This document shows, piece after piece, positions 8,832 to 16,272 of a stretch of 64,000 nucleotides of DNA. Source of the stretch: Bacilli bacterium (GTDB lineage: Bacteria > Bacillota_I > Bacilli_A > RF39 > UBA660); contig JAFUBO010000003.1 in the NCBI GenBank assembly GCA_017460175.1, positions 222,651-286,650 on the forward strand. The letters run 5' to 3'. A program made the translations under genes and the position numbers. Within the stretch, counting starts at the first letter, position 1. Each line of letters starts with the position of its first letter. The notes beneath the pieces are model-generated. The model made no database searches, was not told the DNA's origin, and saw only the letters and a program-made list of their open reading frames with translations.

Positions 8832-9233
8832 ATGATTATAGGTTATAAAGAAAAATTAAAAGAGTATGGTTATGATGTAGAATCTCAAGGATACATTTAT
8901 TTTGAGGATTTACTAGTTGATTGTATCGAAATGATTAATGATGGTAAAGATATAGAATATATAAAAGAAATATTTCCTAGTTGTTGTTTAGAATATTTCC
9001 ATTTCTTTTATGAAGTAGGTAAAAAGAAGTATTTTAGAGAATTAGAAAAATTTTGTAATAAAGAATTAAATGATACTATTAGTCCTAATAGAGTAAAGAA
9101 GCAAGAAAAAGAACTTCCAAGTATGGATGTATTCGATACAGTAATGTATTTTGCTAATCAATTTAGTAATAAAGAAAAACAAGAAAATAAAGTATATACA
9201 TATAAAAAAAATAAAAACAAAAAAAATAGTTAA
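8832..9233 (+). CDS. Hypothetical 133-residue protein downstream of recG
   Basis: Starts 18 nt after recG with AGAGGGTAAGG upstream, so it is probably co-transcribed. The first 80 residues are mixed alpha-helical, with motifs GYIYFEDLL and FPSCCLEYF. The C-terminus (after about 100) is a Lys/Asn-rich low-complexity tail. No membrane segment. The GYxYxxxLL pattern is faintly like the Spo0A C-terminal helical domain, but the recognition motifs are not clear and I would not assign it. Unknown function. Confidence 0.7.
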   Translation: MIIGYKEKLKEYGYDVESQGYIYFEDLLVDCIEMINDGKDIEYIKEIFPSCCLEYFHFFYEVGKKKYFRELEKFCNKELNDTISPNRVKKQEKELPSMDVFDTVMYFANQFSNKEKQENKVYTYKKNKNKKNS

Positions 9234-9258
9234 TTGCTGGTAAATTAAGAAAAAGCAA

Positions 9259-9287
9259 TTGACTTTTTTTTATTTATCATTTATTAT
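9259..9287 (+). promoter_or_regulatory. Promoter of the plus-strand small RNA
   Basis: TTGACT (9259-9264), 17-nt spacer, TATTAT (9282-9287). Confidence 0.7.
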
Positions 9288-9290
9288 TAA

Positions 9291-9393
9291 GATGCGTGGT
9301 ACATATCACGCCTGATATCTCTAACGATTTTAATGTTAGAGTATTCAACCGAACCCCCTGAAGAGGCACCGAGAGGTGTCTCACTTTTTTTTT
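9291..9393 (+). ncRNA. Candidate small RNA with unpaired C-rich motif, about 100 nt
   Basis: A complete unit: promoter at 9259-9287, predicted start about 9291-9294, and a strong terminator at 9363-9393. Hairpins are GCGTG/CACGC (9294-9311) and CTCTAAC/GTTAGAG (9319-9341). Between the second hairpin and the terminator is a single-stranded stretch, CAACCGAACCCCCUGAA. C-runs of this kind act as anti-Shine-Dalgarno seeds in Firmicute small RNAs such as RsaE/RoxS. The 9-mer ACCCCCUGA (9353-9361) is exactly complementary to the loop of the other small RNA at 6514-6650. No ORF is present. Family unknown to me. Confidence 0.7.
9363..9393 (+). terminator. Terminator of the plus-strand small RNA
   Basis: GAGGCACC, tetraloop GAGA, GGTGTCTC (8 bp, one G-U), then AC and T9. 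Confidence 0.9.
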
Positions 9394-9431
9394 ACATATT
9401 TTTTTATTTATATATTCAATGTCAAAAAATG

Positions 9432-9440
9432 TGATATAAT
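9432..9440 (+). promoter_or_regulatory. Extended -10 promoter of the DUF5684 gene
   Basis: TGATATAAT, 21 nt before the ATG at 9462. Confidence 0.6.
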
Positions 9441-9461
9441 GTAATCAAAGGAGGAGAAAGT

Positions 9462-9977
9462 ATGTATAATAATAGTTTAATTAGTCCAAACACAACAACT
9501 ACACCAGACTATGCTTCTATATTTGGTGGTATGACAGCAGGATTAATAATATTCTTTGTATTCTTAGGGCTTCTTGTTTTAGCATTAGCTATTTTTATGA
9601 TTATTGCTCAATGTAAAATTTATACTAAAGCAGGAGAAAAATGGTGGAAAGCATTTATTCCAGTTTACAGTACTTGGGTAGAAACTAAAATTACAGGACT
9701 AGCTTGGTGGTGGTGCCCAATCTTTCTAGGTGTTTCTGCATTATCTGGAATAAAAGAATTTTCTTACGTACCAGGATTTGCAGTTTTAATTATTGCATTT
9801 AATTACAGTTATAACTTAGCAAAGAAATTTGGAAAATCTAATGGATTCGCAGTATTATATACATTATTACCAATTGTTGGAATTCCAATGTTAGCTTTTG
9901 GTAGTGCTAAATACAATGCTAAGGCTGATACTGATAAAAATGGAATTTTTGCTGTTGAAAAAGATTTAGTTAAATAA
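9462..9977 (+). CDS. DUF5684-type integral membrane protein
   Basis: A 171-residue protein preceded by AAAGGAGGAG. It has hydrophobic segments at about 24-47, 80-95, 100-115 and 125-145. The block KAGEKWWKAFIPVYSTW is the characteristic core of DUF5684, a family of small Firmicute membrane proteins sometimes found next to, or mis-annotated as, signal peptidase. Biological role not established. It is monocistronic, with a promoter at 9432 and a terminator at 9992. Confidence 0.75.
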   Translation: MYNNSLISPNTTTTPDYASIFGGMTAGLIIFFVFLGLLVLALAIFMIIAQCKIYTKAGEKWWKAFIPVYSTWVETKITGLAWWWCPIFLGVSALSGIKEFSYVPGFAVLIIAFNYSYNLAKKFGKSNGFAVLYTLLPIVGIPMLAFGSAKYNAKADTDKNGIFAVEKDLVK

Positions 9978-9991
9978 TTCTAAAGAAAGAG

Positions 9992-10017
9992 CTATTGCTT
10001 TTGCAATAGTTTTTTTT
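9992..10017 (+). terminator. Intrinsic terminator after the DUF5684 gene
   Basis: CTATTGC, loop TTTT, GCAATAG, then T8. Confidence 0.85.
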
Positions 10018-10048
10018 ATGGTAAAATAAATTTAAGAGGTTTTTAAGT

Positions 10049-10486
10049 ATGAGTAATAAAGTGATAATAGAAACAGATAATGGTATCATTAGTATAAATT
10101 TTATTAATAATAGACTTTATTTTGAAAGTGATAATAGTATTATAAAAATAAATAGTAGTGAAGAAGTATATAATCAATTAAATGAATTGTATACTGAAAT
10201 TAGAGATAATATTAGTAACGGAGATAAACCATTTATAAAAGATAAAATAGTATATTATTCAGATGAAGTTAATTATATAGATGATGATTATGCGAGTAGT
10301 ATGACTATATATAAAGATGATACTGATGATTTTATTATTCTGTTTAAAGAGGGTTTTGATACATTAGGTAATAAGACTTCTAAAATTATGATAAATACTG
10401 TTAAAAGTAAGTATAAGGATTATACTGAGTATTTTGTTAGTTTTTATAATAAATTATTGAATATTAATAAAAAAAAGAGTTTTTAA
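10049..10486 (+). CDS. Hypothetical acidic 145-residue protein
   Basis: A soluble, Asp/Asn/Ile-rich protein with no membrane segment or signal peptide and no motif I recognise. It has alternating short beta-like strands in the first 60 residues and a central acidic segment (DEVNYIDDDY). The start ATG has AAGAGG about 10 nt upstream. It is convergent with the transglycosylase gene and the two share a bidirectional terminator. Confidence 0.65.
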   Translation: MSNKVIIETDNGIISINFINNRLYFESDNSIIKINSSEEVYNQLNELYTEIRDNISNGDKPFIKDKIVYYSDEVNYIDDDYASSMTIYKDDTDDFIILFKEGFDTLGNKTSKIMINTVKSKYKDYTEYFVSFYNKLLNINKKKSF

Positions 10487-10495
10487 CTCTTTTTT
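10471..10495. terminator. Bidirectional terminator between convergent genes
   Basis: AAAAAAGAGTT, loop TTT, AACTCTTTTTT. It serves the acidic-protein gene on plus and the transglycosylase gene on minus, overlapping the ends of both. Confidence 0.75.
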
Positions 10496-11771
10496 ATGTC
10501 ATTTGAATTGTATTTACATTATCATTTACTATTTGTATAGAATGATCATTACCATCTCTATCTTTAACTGTAATTATTGTATTACTAGGAATAAAACTAA
10601 ATATATGTTCCACATATTGAGGATCTCCAACTCCTAAGAATTGTCTATAATTTAGCCATAGAGGGTCTGTTACATTACTTTTTATTTCTTCCTTTGAAAC
10701 ATTCTCTAAATCACTACACATAGCTATTGAATTTGCCATATTTCCAGCTCCAAAATTATATCCTTGAATAGATAGAGGAATATTATAATCATATTCTTCT
10801 ATTTTATTTCTTATAATCATTGTTCCTATTTGAATGTTTGTTTCTAGATTTTCTATAGCATCTTGAGTTATTGTTATTTGATCCATTTGTCCAGTTTCAA
10901 AATTGTAAGCACTTATTGTTGAACCAATATTTGGTCCTCTTTCTATTTGCATGATACCAGTAGCATATGTACTATTTAAAGCTTCATAATGCTTGCCACA
11001 GTTTTCTTGCGCTGCAATAGCCATTAATAAATTTTTATCAACTCCATAGCGAGTGGCGTATCTTTCAAAAATATCTTCATATCTTTTAGCGTTAGTAACA
11101 TTTTCATAATTACTTCTATCTTCATATGAAAAATGAAATTGATCACTTTGAAGCATTGTATCCAATTCAACAGATGTTTCTTCTTCTATAACAGGTTCTT
11201 CTGTTTCCATGGTAACTGTTGGAAGTGCGGATAAATTAGATAAATTTTCATCTATATAATCAATATTTTCTTCTAATACAACTTGATTTTCAAAATTTTC
11301 AAATTTTGGTGTAACTTCTTTATTGTTTGTAAAATTAAAATAAGAAATACCTAAAGTAGCTGCTAGAGAAGAGGCAATTACTATTTTAGTAATATGATTA
11401 TTTTGTTTTGTTTTTTTAATACTATCAATAGTTTCTTTAATACTTTTTTTATCAGTATCTACAATGACTATTTTCCCCGTAGCTTTACTTTCTTTTTTTA
11501 ATACAATATTATCAATAGTTTCTATAAGTATTTGAAGTCTCTTTCTTCGTTTACTAATAGAATCATAGTATTTATCAAATTCATTAATAATAGGATCAAC
11601 ATTATCATTTAATAATTTATTACCATTGAACATTTTATTATGTTTATGACAAATGCTTAATAGTTTTTTTATATTATTTGGATTTCTTAATGTACGAACT
11701 TTTCCATTTTTATGTATTTTAGCAGTTAATATATTATCATTATGATAAAGTTCGATATAATTTGTACTCAT
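10494..11771 (-). CDS. Membrane-anchored SLT-type lytic transglycosylase
   Basis: A 425-residue protein with a basic cytoplasmic region of about 125 residues, one membrane segment (about 128-147), an acidic Glu/Thr linker (to about 210) and a C-terminal SLT domain. Catalytic and family motifs are E256 in AAQENCG, GIMQIE (272-277) and QGYNFGAGN (about 332). SLT enzymes cleave the MurNAc-GlcNAc bond of peptidoglycan with 1,6-anhydro formation. The roughly 125-residue cytoplasmic N-terminus is unusually long for a simple anchor and includes a Lys/Arg-rich helix (SKRRKRLQ). The start has AAGGTGAT 10 nt upstream. It is divergent from the Lys-rich small gene. Confidence 0.85.
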   Translation of the reverse strand: MSTNYIELYHNDNILTAKIHKNGKVRTLRNPNNIKKLLSICHKHNKMFNGNKLLNDNVDPIINEFDKYYDSISKRRKRLQILIETIDNIVLKKESKATGKIVIVDTDKKSIKETIDSIKKTKQNNHITKIVIASSLAATLGISYFNFTNNKEVTPKFENFENQVVLEENIDYIDENLSNLSALPTVTMETEEPVIEEETSVELDTMLQSDQFHFSYEDRSNYENVTNAKRYEDIFERYATRYGVDKNLLMAIAAQENCGKHYEALNSTYATGIMQIERGPNIGSTISAYNFETGQMDQITITQDAIENLETNIQIGTMIIRNKIEEYDYNIPLSIQGYNFGAGNMANSIAMCSDLENVSKEEIKSNVTDPLWLNYRQFLGVGDPQYVEHIFSFIPSNTIITVKDRDGNDHSIQIVNDNVNTIQMT

Positions 11772-11850
11772 ATTATAATCACCTTACTATATATATAAAT
11801 TATCATAACTTCATATTATAATCAATAAAGATAATTTTTACTTTACACTA

Positions 11851-11859
11851 TGTTATAAT
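11851..11859 (+). promoter_or_regulatory. Extended -10 promoter of the Lys-rich small gene
   Basis: TGTTATAAT, 18 nt before the ATG at 11878. Confidence 0.6.
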
Positions 11860-11877
11860 ATGTTTAGGAGGTATTTT

Positions 11878-12075
11878 ATGGATATAATTAAAGAATTAAA
11901 AAAACAAGCTAATGATATTATGAAAGATCCTAAGAAGAAGGAAAAAGCTGGTGATGCTGTAGAGGGAGTATTAAAAGAAGTAAAGAAAAATGTAAAAGAT
12001 GATAAGAAAAAAAGTACTCTTGATAAGATAATAAAAGAAGTTGATAAAGCTACTACTACAAAAAAGAAGAAATAA
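11878..12075 (+). CDS. Small lysine-rich helical protein (65 residues)
   Basis: The start at ATG 11878 is fixed by TTAGGAGG just upstream; an in-frame ATG at 11860 lies at the predicted transcription start. The protein is strongly basic, with Lys-rich heptad-like repeats and a terminal KKKK, and is predicted to be wholly helical with no membrane segment. It could bind nucleic acid or act as an antitoxin-like peptide, but neither is supported by a clear motif. It is monocistronic with its own terminator. Confidence 0.65.
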   Translation: MDIIKELKKQANDIMKDPKKKEKAGDAVEGVLKEVKKNVKDDKKKSTLDKIIKEVDKATTTKKKK

Positions 12076-12087
12076 TCTTCTTTTTTT
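12063..12087 (+). terminator. Intrinsic terminator of the Lys-rich small gene
   Basis: AAAGAAGA, loop, TCTTCTTT followed by T-rich sequence; overlaps the stop codon. Confidence 0.7.
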
Positions 12088-12153
12088 ATTGAAAAATTAT
12101 TGTATTAATTGGTTTATGTGTGCTATACTACTTTTCACCTGGAAGTGATTAAT

Positions 12154-12918
12154 GTGACTTTAACAGAATTTTTTAATTCAAAAATAGATGATATAGAACA
12201 ATCTGATATTGAAAATGCTTATTTTATGAGAAGTTTAATAGGTGATGAAGACTATGCGATTAATAAAGTAGAAAAAGTATCAGTTATGGAATCAGTAGTG
12301 AGAAGTTTAAGTACTTTTGATATATATAAAAGTATTCCTTTAAATAAAGAAATAAGTGTTATGAAAAAGAAAATAGCTTATATGCCTTATGGTGATGTTT
12401 CTTTTTGCTTTGGAACACAAATGCTTGTAGGTGATGATGAAGAAATAATCCCTACTATTATTTATCCAAGGGAATTGGATAAAGCATCTTATGTATTTTT
12501 AGGACATGAATTTCATCATGCTTTAAAAGATCTTAACTATAGTGAAAGAAAAATAAGAGATAGATTTGCGGAAGTTATACCAATGTTTTATGAGATGATT
12601 TGTGCTAATGAAGAAACAGATGAAAATGTTTCAAAAGAAATATTTAAAAGAAGATTAATATTATTAAATGGAGATAAAGCAGAAGAAACAGATGATATTA
12701 TTGGACAATTACAGTATTTTAATAGTTATTATTATGCACTTGCTTTGTTTAATAGATATGAAGAAGATAAATTATTAATACTTAGATTGATATCAAGAGT
12801 ATTAGTTGGTGAAATAAGTACTTTAGATTTATTAAATATGTTAGGAATATATGAAAAGGATTTAGATTATACTGTTTCAAAAGAATTGTATAATATAAAA
12901 GAATATATACATAAGTAG
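12154..12918 (+). CDS. Cytoplasmic zinc-metalloprotease-like protein (HEFHH)
   Basis: About 254 residues starting at a GTG preceded by GGAAGTGATT. The upstream in-frame codon at 12109 lies in the promoter region (TGTGCTATACT). The block FLGHEFHHALKD (about residues 112-123) contains HExxH, the zinc-binding and catalytic signature of gluzincin/metzincin peptidases. A conserved third ligand cannot be assigned with certainty; GEISTLDLL and several downstream Glu residues are possible. No signal peptide or membrane segment is seen, so it is probably cytoplasmic. Substrate unknown. It sits immediately upstream of the heat-shock gene but has no obvious shared promoter. Confidence 0.65.
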   Translation: MTLTEFFNSKIDDIEQSDIENAYFMRSLIGDEDYAINKVEKVSVMESVVRSLSTFDIYKSIPLNKEISVMKKKIAYMPYGDVSFCFGTQMLVGDDEEIIPTIIYPRELDKASYVFLGHEFHHALKDLNYSERKIRDRFAEVIPMFYEMICANEETDENVSKEIFKRRLILLNGDKAEETDDIIGQLQYFNSYYYALALFNRYEEDKLLILRLISRVLVGEISTLDLLNMLGIYEKDLDYTVSKELYNIKEYIHK

Positions 12919-12954
12919 TATATATTTTTTTATTTTACATATAATAATATAAAA

Positions 12955-12981
12955 TTAGCACTTATACTTGACAAGTGCTAA
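12955..12981 (+). promoter_or_regulatory. CIRCE operator (HrcA binding site) of hsp20
   Basis: TTAGCACTT, nine bases, AAGTGCTAA: a perfect 9-9-9 inverted repeat differing from the consensus TTAGCACTC-N9-GAGTGCTAA by one symmetrical pair. It overlaps the -35 box, so bound HrcA would block RNA polymerase. Confidence 0.92.
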
Positions 12982-12996
12982 TTTAAGTGGTATTAT
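12968..12996 (+). promoter_or_regulatory. hsp20 promoter
   Basis: TTGACA (12968-12973), 17-nt spacer, TATTAT (12991-12996). The -35 hexamer lies inside the CIRCE element. A leader of about 70 nt follows, with a GTAG/CTAC hairpin. Confidence 0.88.
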
Positions 12997-13072
12997 TAAA
13001 ATGTAGTAAGAAAACTACAGGTATTAATTAAGAGTGCTATTAACGACACTTATTAGAAAGGAAGTTGATATT

Positions 13073-13486
13073 ATGATGTTAATGCCAAAAATATTCGATG
13101 ATGATTTCTTTAGGGATGATTTCTTTGATAGAAAGGATAGAATGAATTATAATTTAATGAAGACTGATATTAGAGAAGATGATAATTCTTATCTATTAGA
13201 AGTTGATCTACCAGGTTATAATAAAGATGATATTAAGATTGATATTACTGATGGATATCTTACTATTAATGCTAAGGTAGAAAAAGAAAACAATGATGAA
13301 AAGAAAAACTATGTAAGACGTGAAAGATTTACTGGTGAAGTATCAAGAAGCTTTTATGTAGGTGATGATATCAAAGAAGATGAAGTTAAAGCTAATTTCA
13401 AAAATGGTATTTTAACTTTGGAAGTACCTAAATTAAGTCTAGAAGATAAAAATAAAGATAAAAAATACATCGAAATAAGTGAATAA
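13073..13486 (+). CDS. hsp20: Small heat shock protein, Hsp20/alpha-crystallin family
   Basis: A 137-residue ATP-independent holdase. The alpha-crystallin domain spans roughly residues 30-125, with the family signatures LEVDLPGYNKDDIKI, DGYLTINA and FKNGILTLEVPK. The C-terminal tail contains a short I-E-I segment that can act as the inter-dimer anchor. The start is the ATG at 13073 after AAAGGAAG; a second ATG follows directly. Expression should rise on heat or protein-folding stress through HrcA release from CIRCE. Confidence 0.93.
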   Translation: MMLMPKIFDDDFFRDDFFDRKDRMNYNLMKTDIREDDNSYLLEVDLPGYNKDDIKIDITDGYLTINAKVEKENNDEKKNYVRRERFTGEVSRSFYVGDDIKEDEVKANFKNGILTLEVPKLSLEDKNKDKKYIEISE

Positions 13487-13489
13487 GTA

Positions 13490-13515
13490 AAAGACTAGTA
13501 ATCTAGTCTTTTTTT
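13490..13515 (+). terminator. Intrinsic terminator of hsp20
   Basis: AAAGACTAG/CTAGTCTTT stem with a 4-nt loop, then T tract. Confidence 0.85.
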
Positions 13516-13516
13516 A

Positions 13517-13525
13517 TGTTATAAT
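13517..13525 (+). promoter_or_regulatory. Extended -10 promoter of the rluD-NUDIX-ASCH operon
   Basis: TGTTATAAT, 21 nt upstream of the rluD ATG. Confidence 0.6.
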
Positions 13526-13546
13526 TTAAGCGATTGAGGTGATTTC

Positions 13547-14431
13547 ATGATAGTAGAAGATAATGAAGGATTAAGACTAGATAGTTATTTATCAGAAAAA
13601 TTAGATCTTTCTCGTAGTAAAGTTCAAAAACTTATTAAAGATGAAAAAGTATTAGTAAATGGTAAGAAAGTTAATAGTTCTTATTCTGTAAAATTAGATG
13701 ATGAAATTATAGTTAATGATGAATTAGATTATGAAATAAAAGTAGATCCTGAAGATATACCTTTAAATATTATTTATGAAGACGATGATTTATTAATCAT
13801 AAATAAAGAGAGTGGTATGGTAGTACATCCTGCTCCAGGTCATTATACAGGAACTCTTGTTAATGCATTACTTTATAGATATAAAGAACTTGCTGGTGAT
13901 AAATTTAGACCTGGTATAGTTCATAGATTAGATAAAGATACTAGTGGATTAATGTTAGTAGCTAAAAATGAATTCACATTAGAAAAATTATCAGAAATGA
14001 TTTCCACAAAAAGTGTGGAAAGAAAATATATTGCTTTAGTAGATGGTGTTATTAAAAATGATTCAGGAGAAATAGATGCACCTATTGGAAGAGATAGAAA
14101 TAATAGACAAAAGATGGCTGTAACAGATGTTAATGGAAAGAACGCTATAACTCACTTTAAAGTATTAGATAGATTTAATAATCATACTTTAATAGAATGT
14201 ATTTTAGATACTGGTAGAACTCACCAAATAAGAGTTCATATGGCATATATTGGATATCCTGTTTCAAATGACCCATTATACGGAAGAGGAAAAGCAGATG
14301 AATATGGTCAACTACTTCATTCATATTCAATTAAGTTAAAACATCCAAGAACAGGAAAAGAATTATCATATGAAATAGATCTACCAGAAGAGTTTAAAAA
14401 TAGATTAGAAAAAATAAAGAATGGTGAATAA
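13547..14431 (+). CDS. rluD: 23S rRNA pseudouridine synthase, RluD family
   Basis: A 294-residue protein with an N-terminal S4 RNA-binding domain (DSYLSEKLDLSRSKVQKL, about residues 10-55) and the RluA/RluD catalytic core. The active-site motif is HRLDKDTSGLMLVA with the catalytic Asp; GRTHQIRVHMAYIG and NDPLYG follow. It isomerises uridines in large-subunit rRNA helix 69 if a true RluD; RluA-family paralogues with other targets cannot be excluded. First gene of an operon with the NUDIX and ASCH genes, with end-to-start spacings of 1-10 nt. Confidence 0.9.
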   Translation: MIVEDNEGLRLDSYLSEKLDLSRSKVQKLIKDEKVLVNGKKVNSSYSVKLDDEIIVNDELDYEIKVDPEDIPLNIIYEDDDLLIINKESGMVVHPAPGHYTGTLVNALLYRYKELAGDKFRPGIVHRLDKDTSGLMLVAKNEFTLEKLSEMISTKSVERKYIALVDGVIKNDSGEIDAPIGRDRNNRQKMAVTDVNGKNAITHFKVLDRFNNHTLIECILDTGRTHQIRVHMAYIGYPVSNDPLYGRGKADEYGQLLHSYSIKLKHPRTGKELSYEIDLPEEFKNRLEKIKNGE

Positions 14432-14432
14432 T

Positions 14433-14942
14433 GTGAAAGAAATAATATATAATCATGATAATTTAAAAGATGAAGATATAGATGAAGTAGTTATTAGAAC
14501 TAAAGGTTTACTAATTAATAGTAAGAATGAAATTACTTTAGGCTATTCTTATAAAACATATCAATTTACAGGAGGACATTTAGAAAAAGGAGAAAGTCTA
14601 GAAGAGTGTTTAATAAGAGAAATAAAAGAAGAGACTGGAATAGAATTAAATAATTATAATATGACTCCTTTCTTTAAAACAGTTTATTATACTAAAAATT
14701 ATCACAATAGTGGAAAAAATAGGAAGAATGAAATATATTTTTATGTAATTAAAACTGATGAAGTATATAATACTAATAATTCTAATTTAACTGAAAATGA
14801 AATAGAAGGTAATTATGAATTAAAAACAATACCTTTAGAAGATGTTGAAAATATATTAATTAGTAGTATTAAAGATAATCCAATAAATGAAGTTATAGTA
14901 GGAGAAATGCTAGAAGTAATAAAAGAATATAAAAGTCTATAG
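14433..14942 (+). CDS. NUDIX hydrolase 1
   Basis: About 169 residues. The NUDIX box GHLEKGESLEECLIREI-KEETG is complete (G, E, RE, EE, G in place). NUDIX enzymes hydrolyse nucleoside diphosphates linked to another moiety using the box Glu residues and Mg2+. The start is probably GTG 14433 preceded by GGTGA, 1 nt after the rluD stop. An in-frame ATG at 14421 would overlap rluD by 11 nt. First of three tandem NUDIX genes that are dissimilar outside the box. Substrate not predictable. Confidence 0.88.
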   Translation: MKEIIYNHDNLKDEDIDEVVIRTKGLLINSKNEITLGYSYKTYQFTGGHLEKGESLEECLIREIKEETGIELNNYNMTPFFKTVYYTKNYHNSGKNRKNEIYFYVIKTDEVYNTNNSNLTENEIEGNYELKTIPLEDVENILISSIKDNPINEVIVGEMLEVIKEYKSL

Positions 14943-14951
14943 GAGGTTATT

Positions 14952-15359
14952 ATGAACGGTAATAGAATTATAGCTCATGCATTAATAAATGTAGATGGAA
15001 AATATTTAGTTACTAAAAGAAGTAAAACAGAAACTCCATTTCCAGAATATTGGGATTTACCAGGTGGTATGGTAGAGTTGGGAGAACTTCCAAGAGATGG
15101 TGTAATAAGAGAGACAAAAGAAGAAATAGGATTAGATATTATTCCTACAAAGATAATACATGATGATAGTAATCTAGATAAAGTAAAGGATAAAATATTT
15201 ATTAGATTTGTTTATTTATGTGAATTAAAGGATGATATTAAAAATATTAAACTACAAGAAGAAGAACATTCTGAATATAGATTAATTAATAGTTTAGATG
15301 AATTAAAAGATGAGAAGATAACACCATTCTTATTAGATTTATTTGAAAATGATTTATAG
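14952..15359 (+). CDS. NUDIX hydrolase 2 (MutT-like)
   Basis: A 135-residue, single-domain NUDIX protein with the box GGMVELGELPRDGVIRET-KEEIG. The size and the opening AHALINVDGKYLVTKRSK resemble MutT/ADP-sugar pyrophosphatase-like family members. Ribosome binding site AGGAGG overlaps the end of the previous gene. Substrate unknown. Confidence 0.88.
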   Translation: MNGNRIIAHALINVDGKYLVTKRSKTETPFPEYWDLPGGMVELGELPRDGVIRETKEEIGLDIIPTKIIHDDSNLDKVKDKIFIRFVYLCELKDDIKNIKLQEEEHSEYRLINSLDELKDEKITPFLLDLFENDL

Positions 15360-15368
15360 GAGGATAAT

Positions 15369-15848
15369 ATGGATGCGAGATTTAAAACCGATGAAGGAAG
15401 ATTAAAATTAAGAGTATCAGGTATTATTATTCATGATAATAAAATATTACTTGAGACATATGAAGATAATTCCTTTTGTTTACCTGGTGGTACTATTAAT
15501 TTAAATGAAGATAGTGAAGATGCTATAAAAAGAGAATTATTGGAAGAAACAGATCAAGAATTTATTGTAGATGAATTAGTAAGTATAAATGAAGAATTTT
15601 ATACTAATTTTAAAGATATAAAAACTCATTGTATTAATTTCTATTATAAAATGAAATTTAAAAATGAAGAGGACGCTAAAACAATAGATTTAGATAGATT
15701 AGAGAATGATCATGGCTATATGATGCAACATCATTATAAATGGATTGAATTAAAAAATTTAAAAAATATGGATTTAATGCCAATAGAGATAAGAGATGAA
15801 ATAATTAATAATGAATATAAATTTCACCATATTATAAAAGAGGTCTAG
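15369..15848 (+). CDS. NUDIX hydrolase 3 with altered box end
   Basis: A 159-residue NUDIX-fold protein with the box GGTINLNEDSEDAIKREL-LEETD. The catalytic RE and EE residues are kept, but the final conserved Gly is Asp. This Gly is structural, so activity is still plausible. A His-rich stretch (YMMQHHYKW) lies near the C-terminus. AGGAGG ribosome binding site; 2 nt separate its stop from the ASCH start, so expression is coupled. Confidence 0.85.
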   Translation: MDARFKTDEGRLKLRVSGIIIHDNKILLETYEDNSFCLPGGTINLNEDSEDAIKRELLEETDQEFIVDELVSINEEFYTNFKDIKTHCINFYYKMKFKNEEDAKTIDLDRLENDHGYMMQHHYKWIELKNLKNMDLMPIEIRDEIINNEYKFHHIIKEV

Positions 15849-15850
15849 GT

Positions 15851-16192
15851 ATGGAAATGATATTTCATTTAGATAGTGATATATTTGATATAGTTAGTAG
15901 TGGTAGTAAAGACGTAGAAATAAGATTAAATGATGAAAAGAGAAGAAAACTAAATATTGGTGATACATTAGTATTTTTAAAAAGACCTGATGATATAGAA
16001 AGTATTAAAGCTACTATTACTAATTTAGTTTATTTTAATAATTTTTTAGAAGTGGTTAATTATTATGATATGAAAAGAATATATTTAGATAATACTTCTA
16101 GTGAAGATTATATTAATTTAATGAAAAGATTTTATAATGATGAAGAAGTAGAAAAATATGGAGTGGTTGCAATAGAGTTTAATAAGAGTTAG
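15851..16192 (+). CDS. ASCH-domain protein
   Basis: A 113-residue protein whose core KDVEIRLNDEKRRKLNIGD followed by TLVF is the ASCH beta-barrel signature: Glu/Arg at the ligand site and the KxxIGD-xxxF turn. ASCH proteins (PUA-like) bind RNA or nucleotides, and some are amidohydrolases for modified cytidine (YqfB). The exact role here is unknown, but its place after three NUDIX genes fits nucleotide clean-up. The last 100 bp (16081-16180) are duplicated at 21636-21735. Confidence 0.82.
   Translation: MEMIFHLDSDIFDIVSSGSKDVEIRLNDEKRRKLNIGDTLVFLKRPDDIESIKATITNLVYFNNFLEVVNYYDMKRIYLDNTSSEDYINLMKRFYNDEEVEKYGVVAIEFNKS
16081..16180 (+). repeat. Direct repeat, left copy (3' end of ASCH gene)
   Basis: Aligns without gaps to 21636-21735 with 88 of 100 positions identical by hand count. 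The two copies bracket the ackA-to-radical SAM block. Confidence 0.85.
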
Positions 16193-16202
16193 ACTCTTTT
16201 TT
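16184..16202 (+). terminator. Intrinsic terminator of the ASCH gene
   Basis: AAGAGT, TAG (the stop codon as loop), ACTCTT, then T tract. Confidence 0.75.
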
Positions 16203-16214
16203 GTGAATAAAAGA

Positions 16215-16242
16215 TTGACAATTTATAATTTTTGAGTATAAT
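16215..16242 (+). promoter_or_regulatory. Promoter of the ackA block
   Basis: TTGACA (16215-16220), 16-nt spacer, TATAAT (16237-16242). Both hexamers are perfect consensus. Confidence 0.88.
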
Positions 16243-16272
16243 ACTATACGTATTTAAGCAGGTGATTATTAT

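Noticed and set aside
13003-13072. RNA thermometer in the hsp20 leader
   Set aside because: Only weak hairpins are visible and none clearly masks the ribosome binding site; CIRCE already explains heat control.
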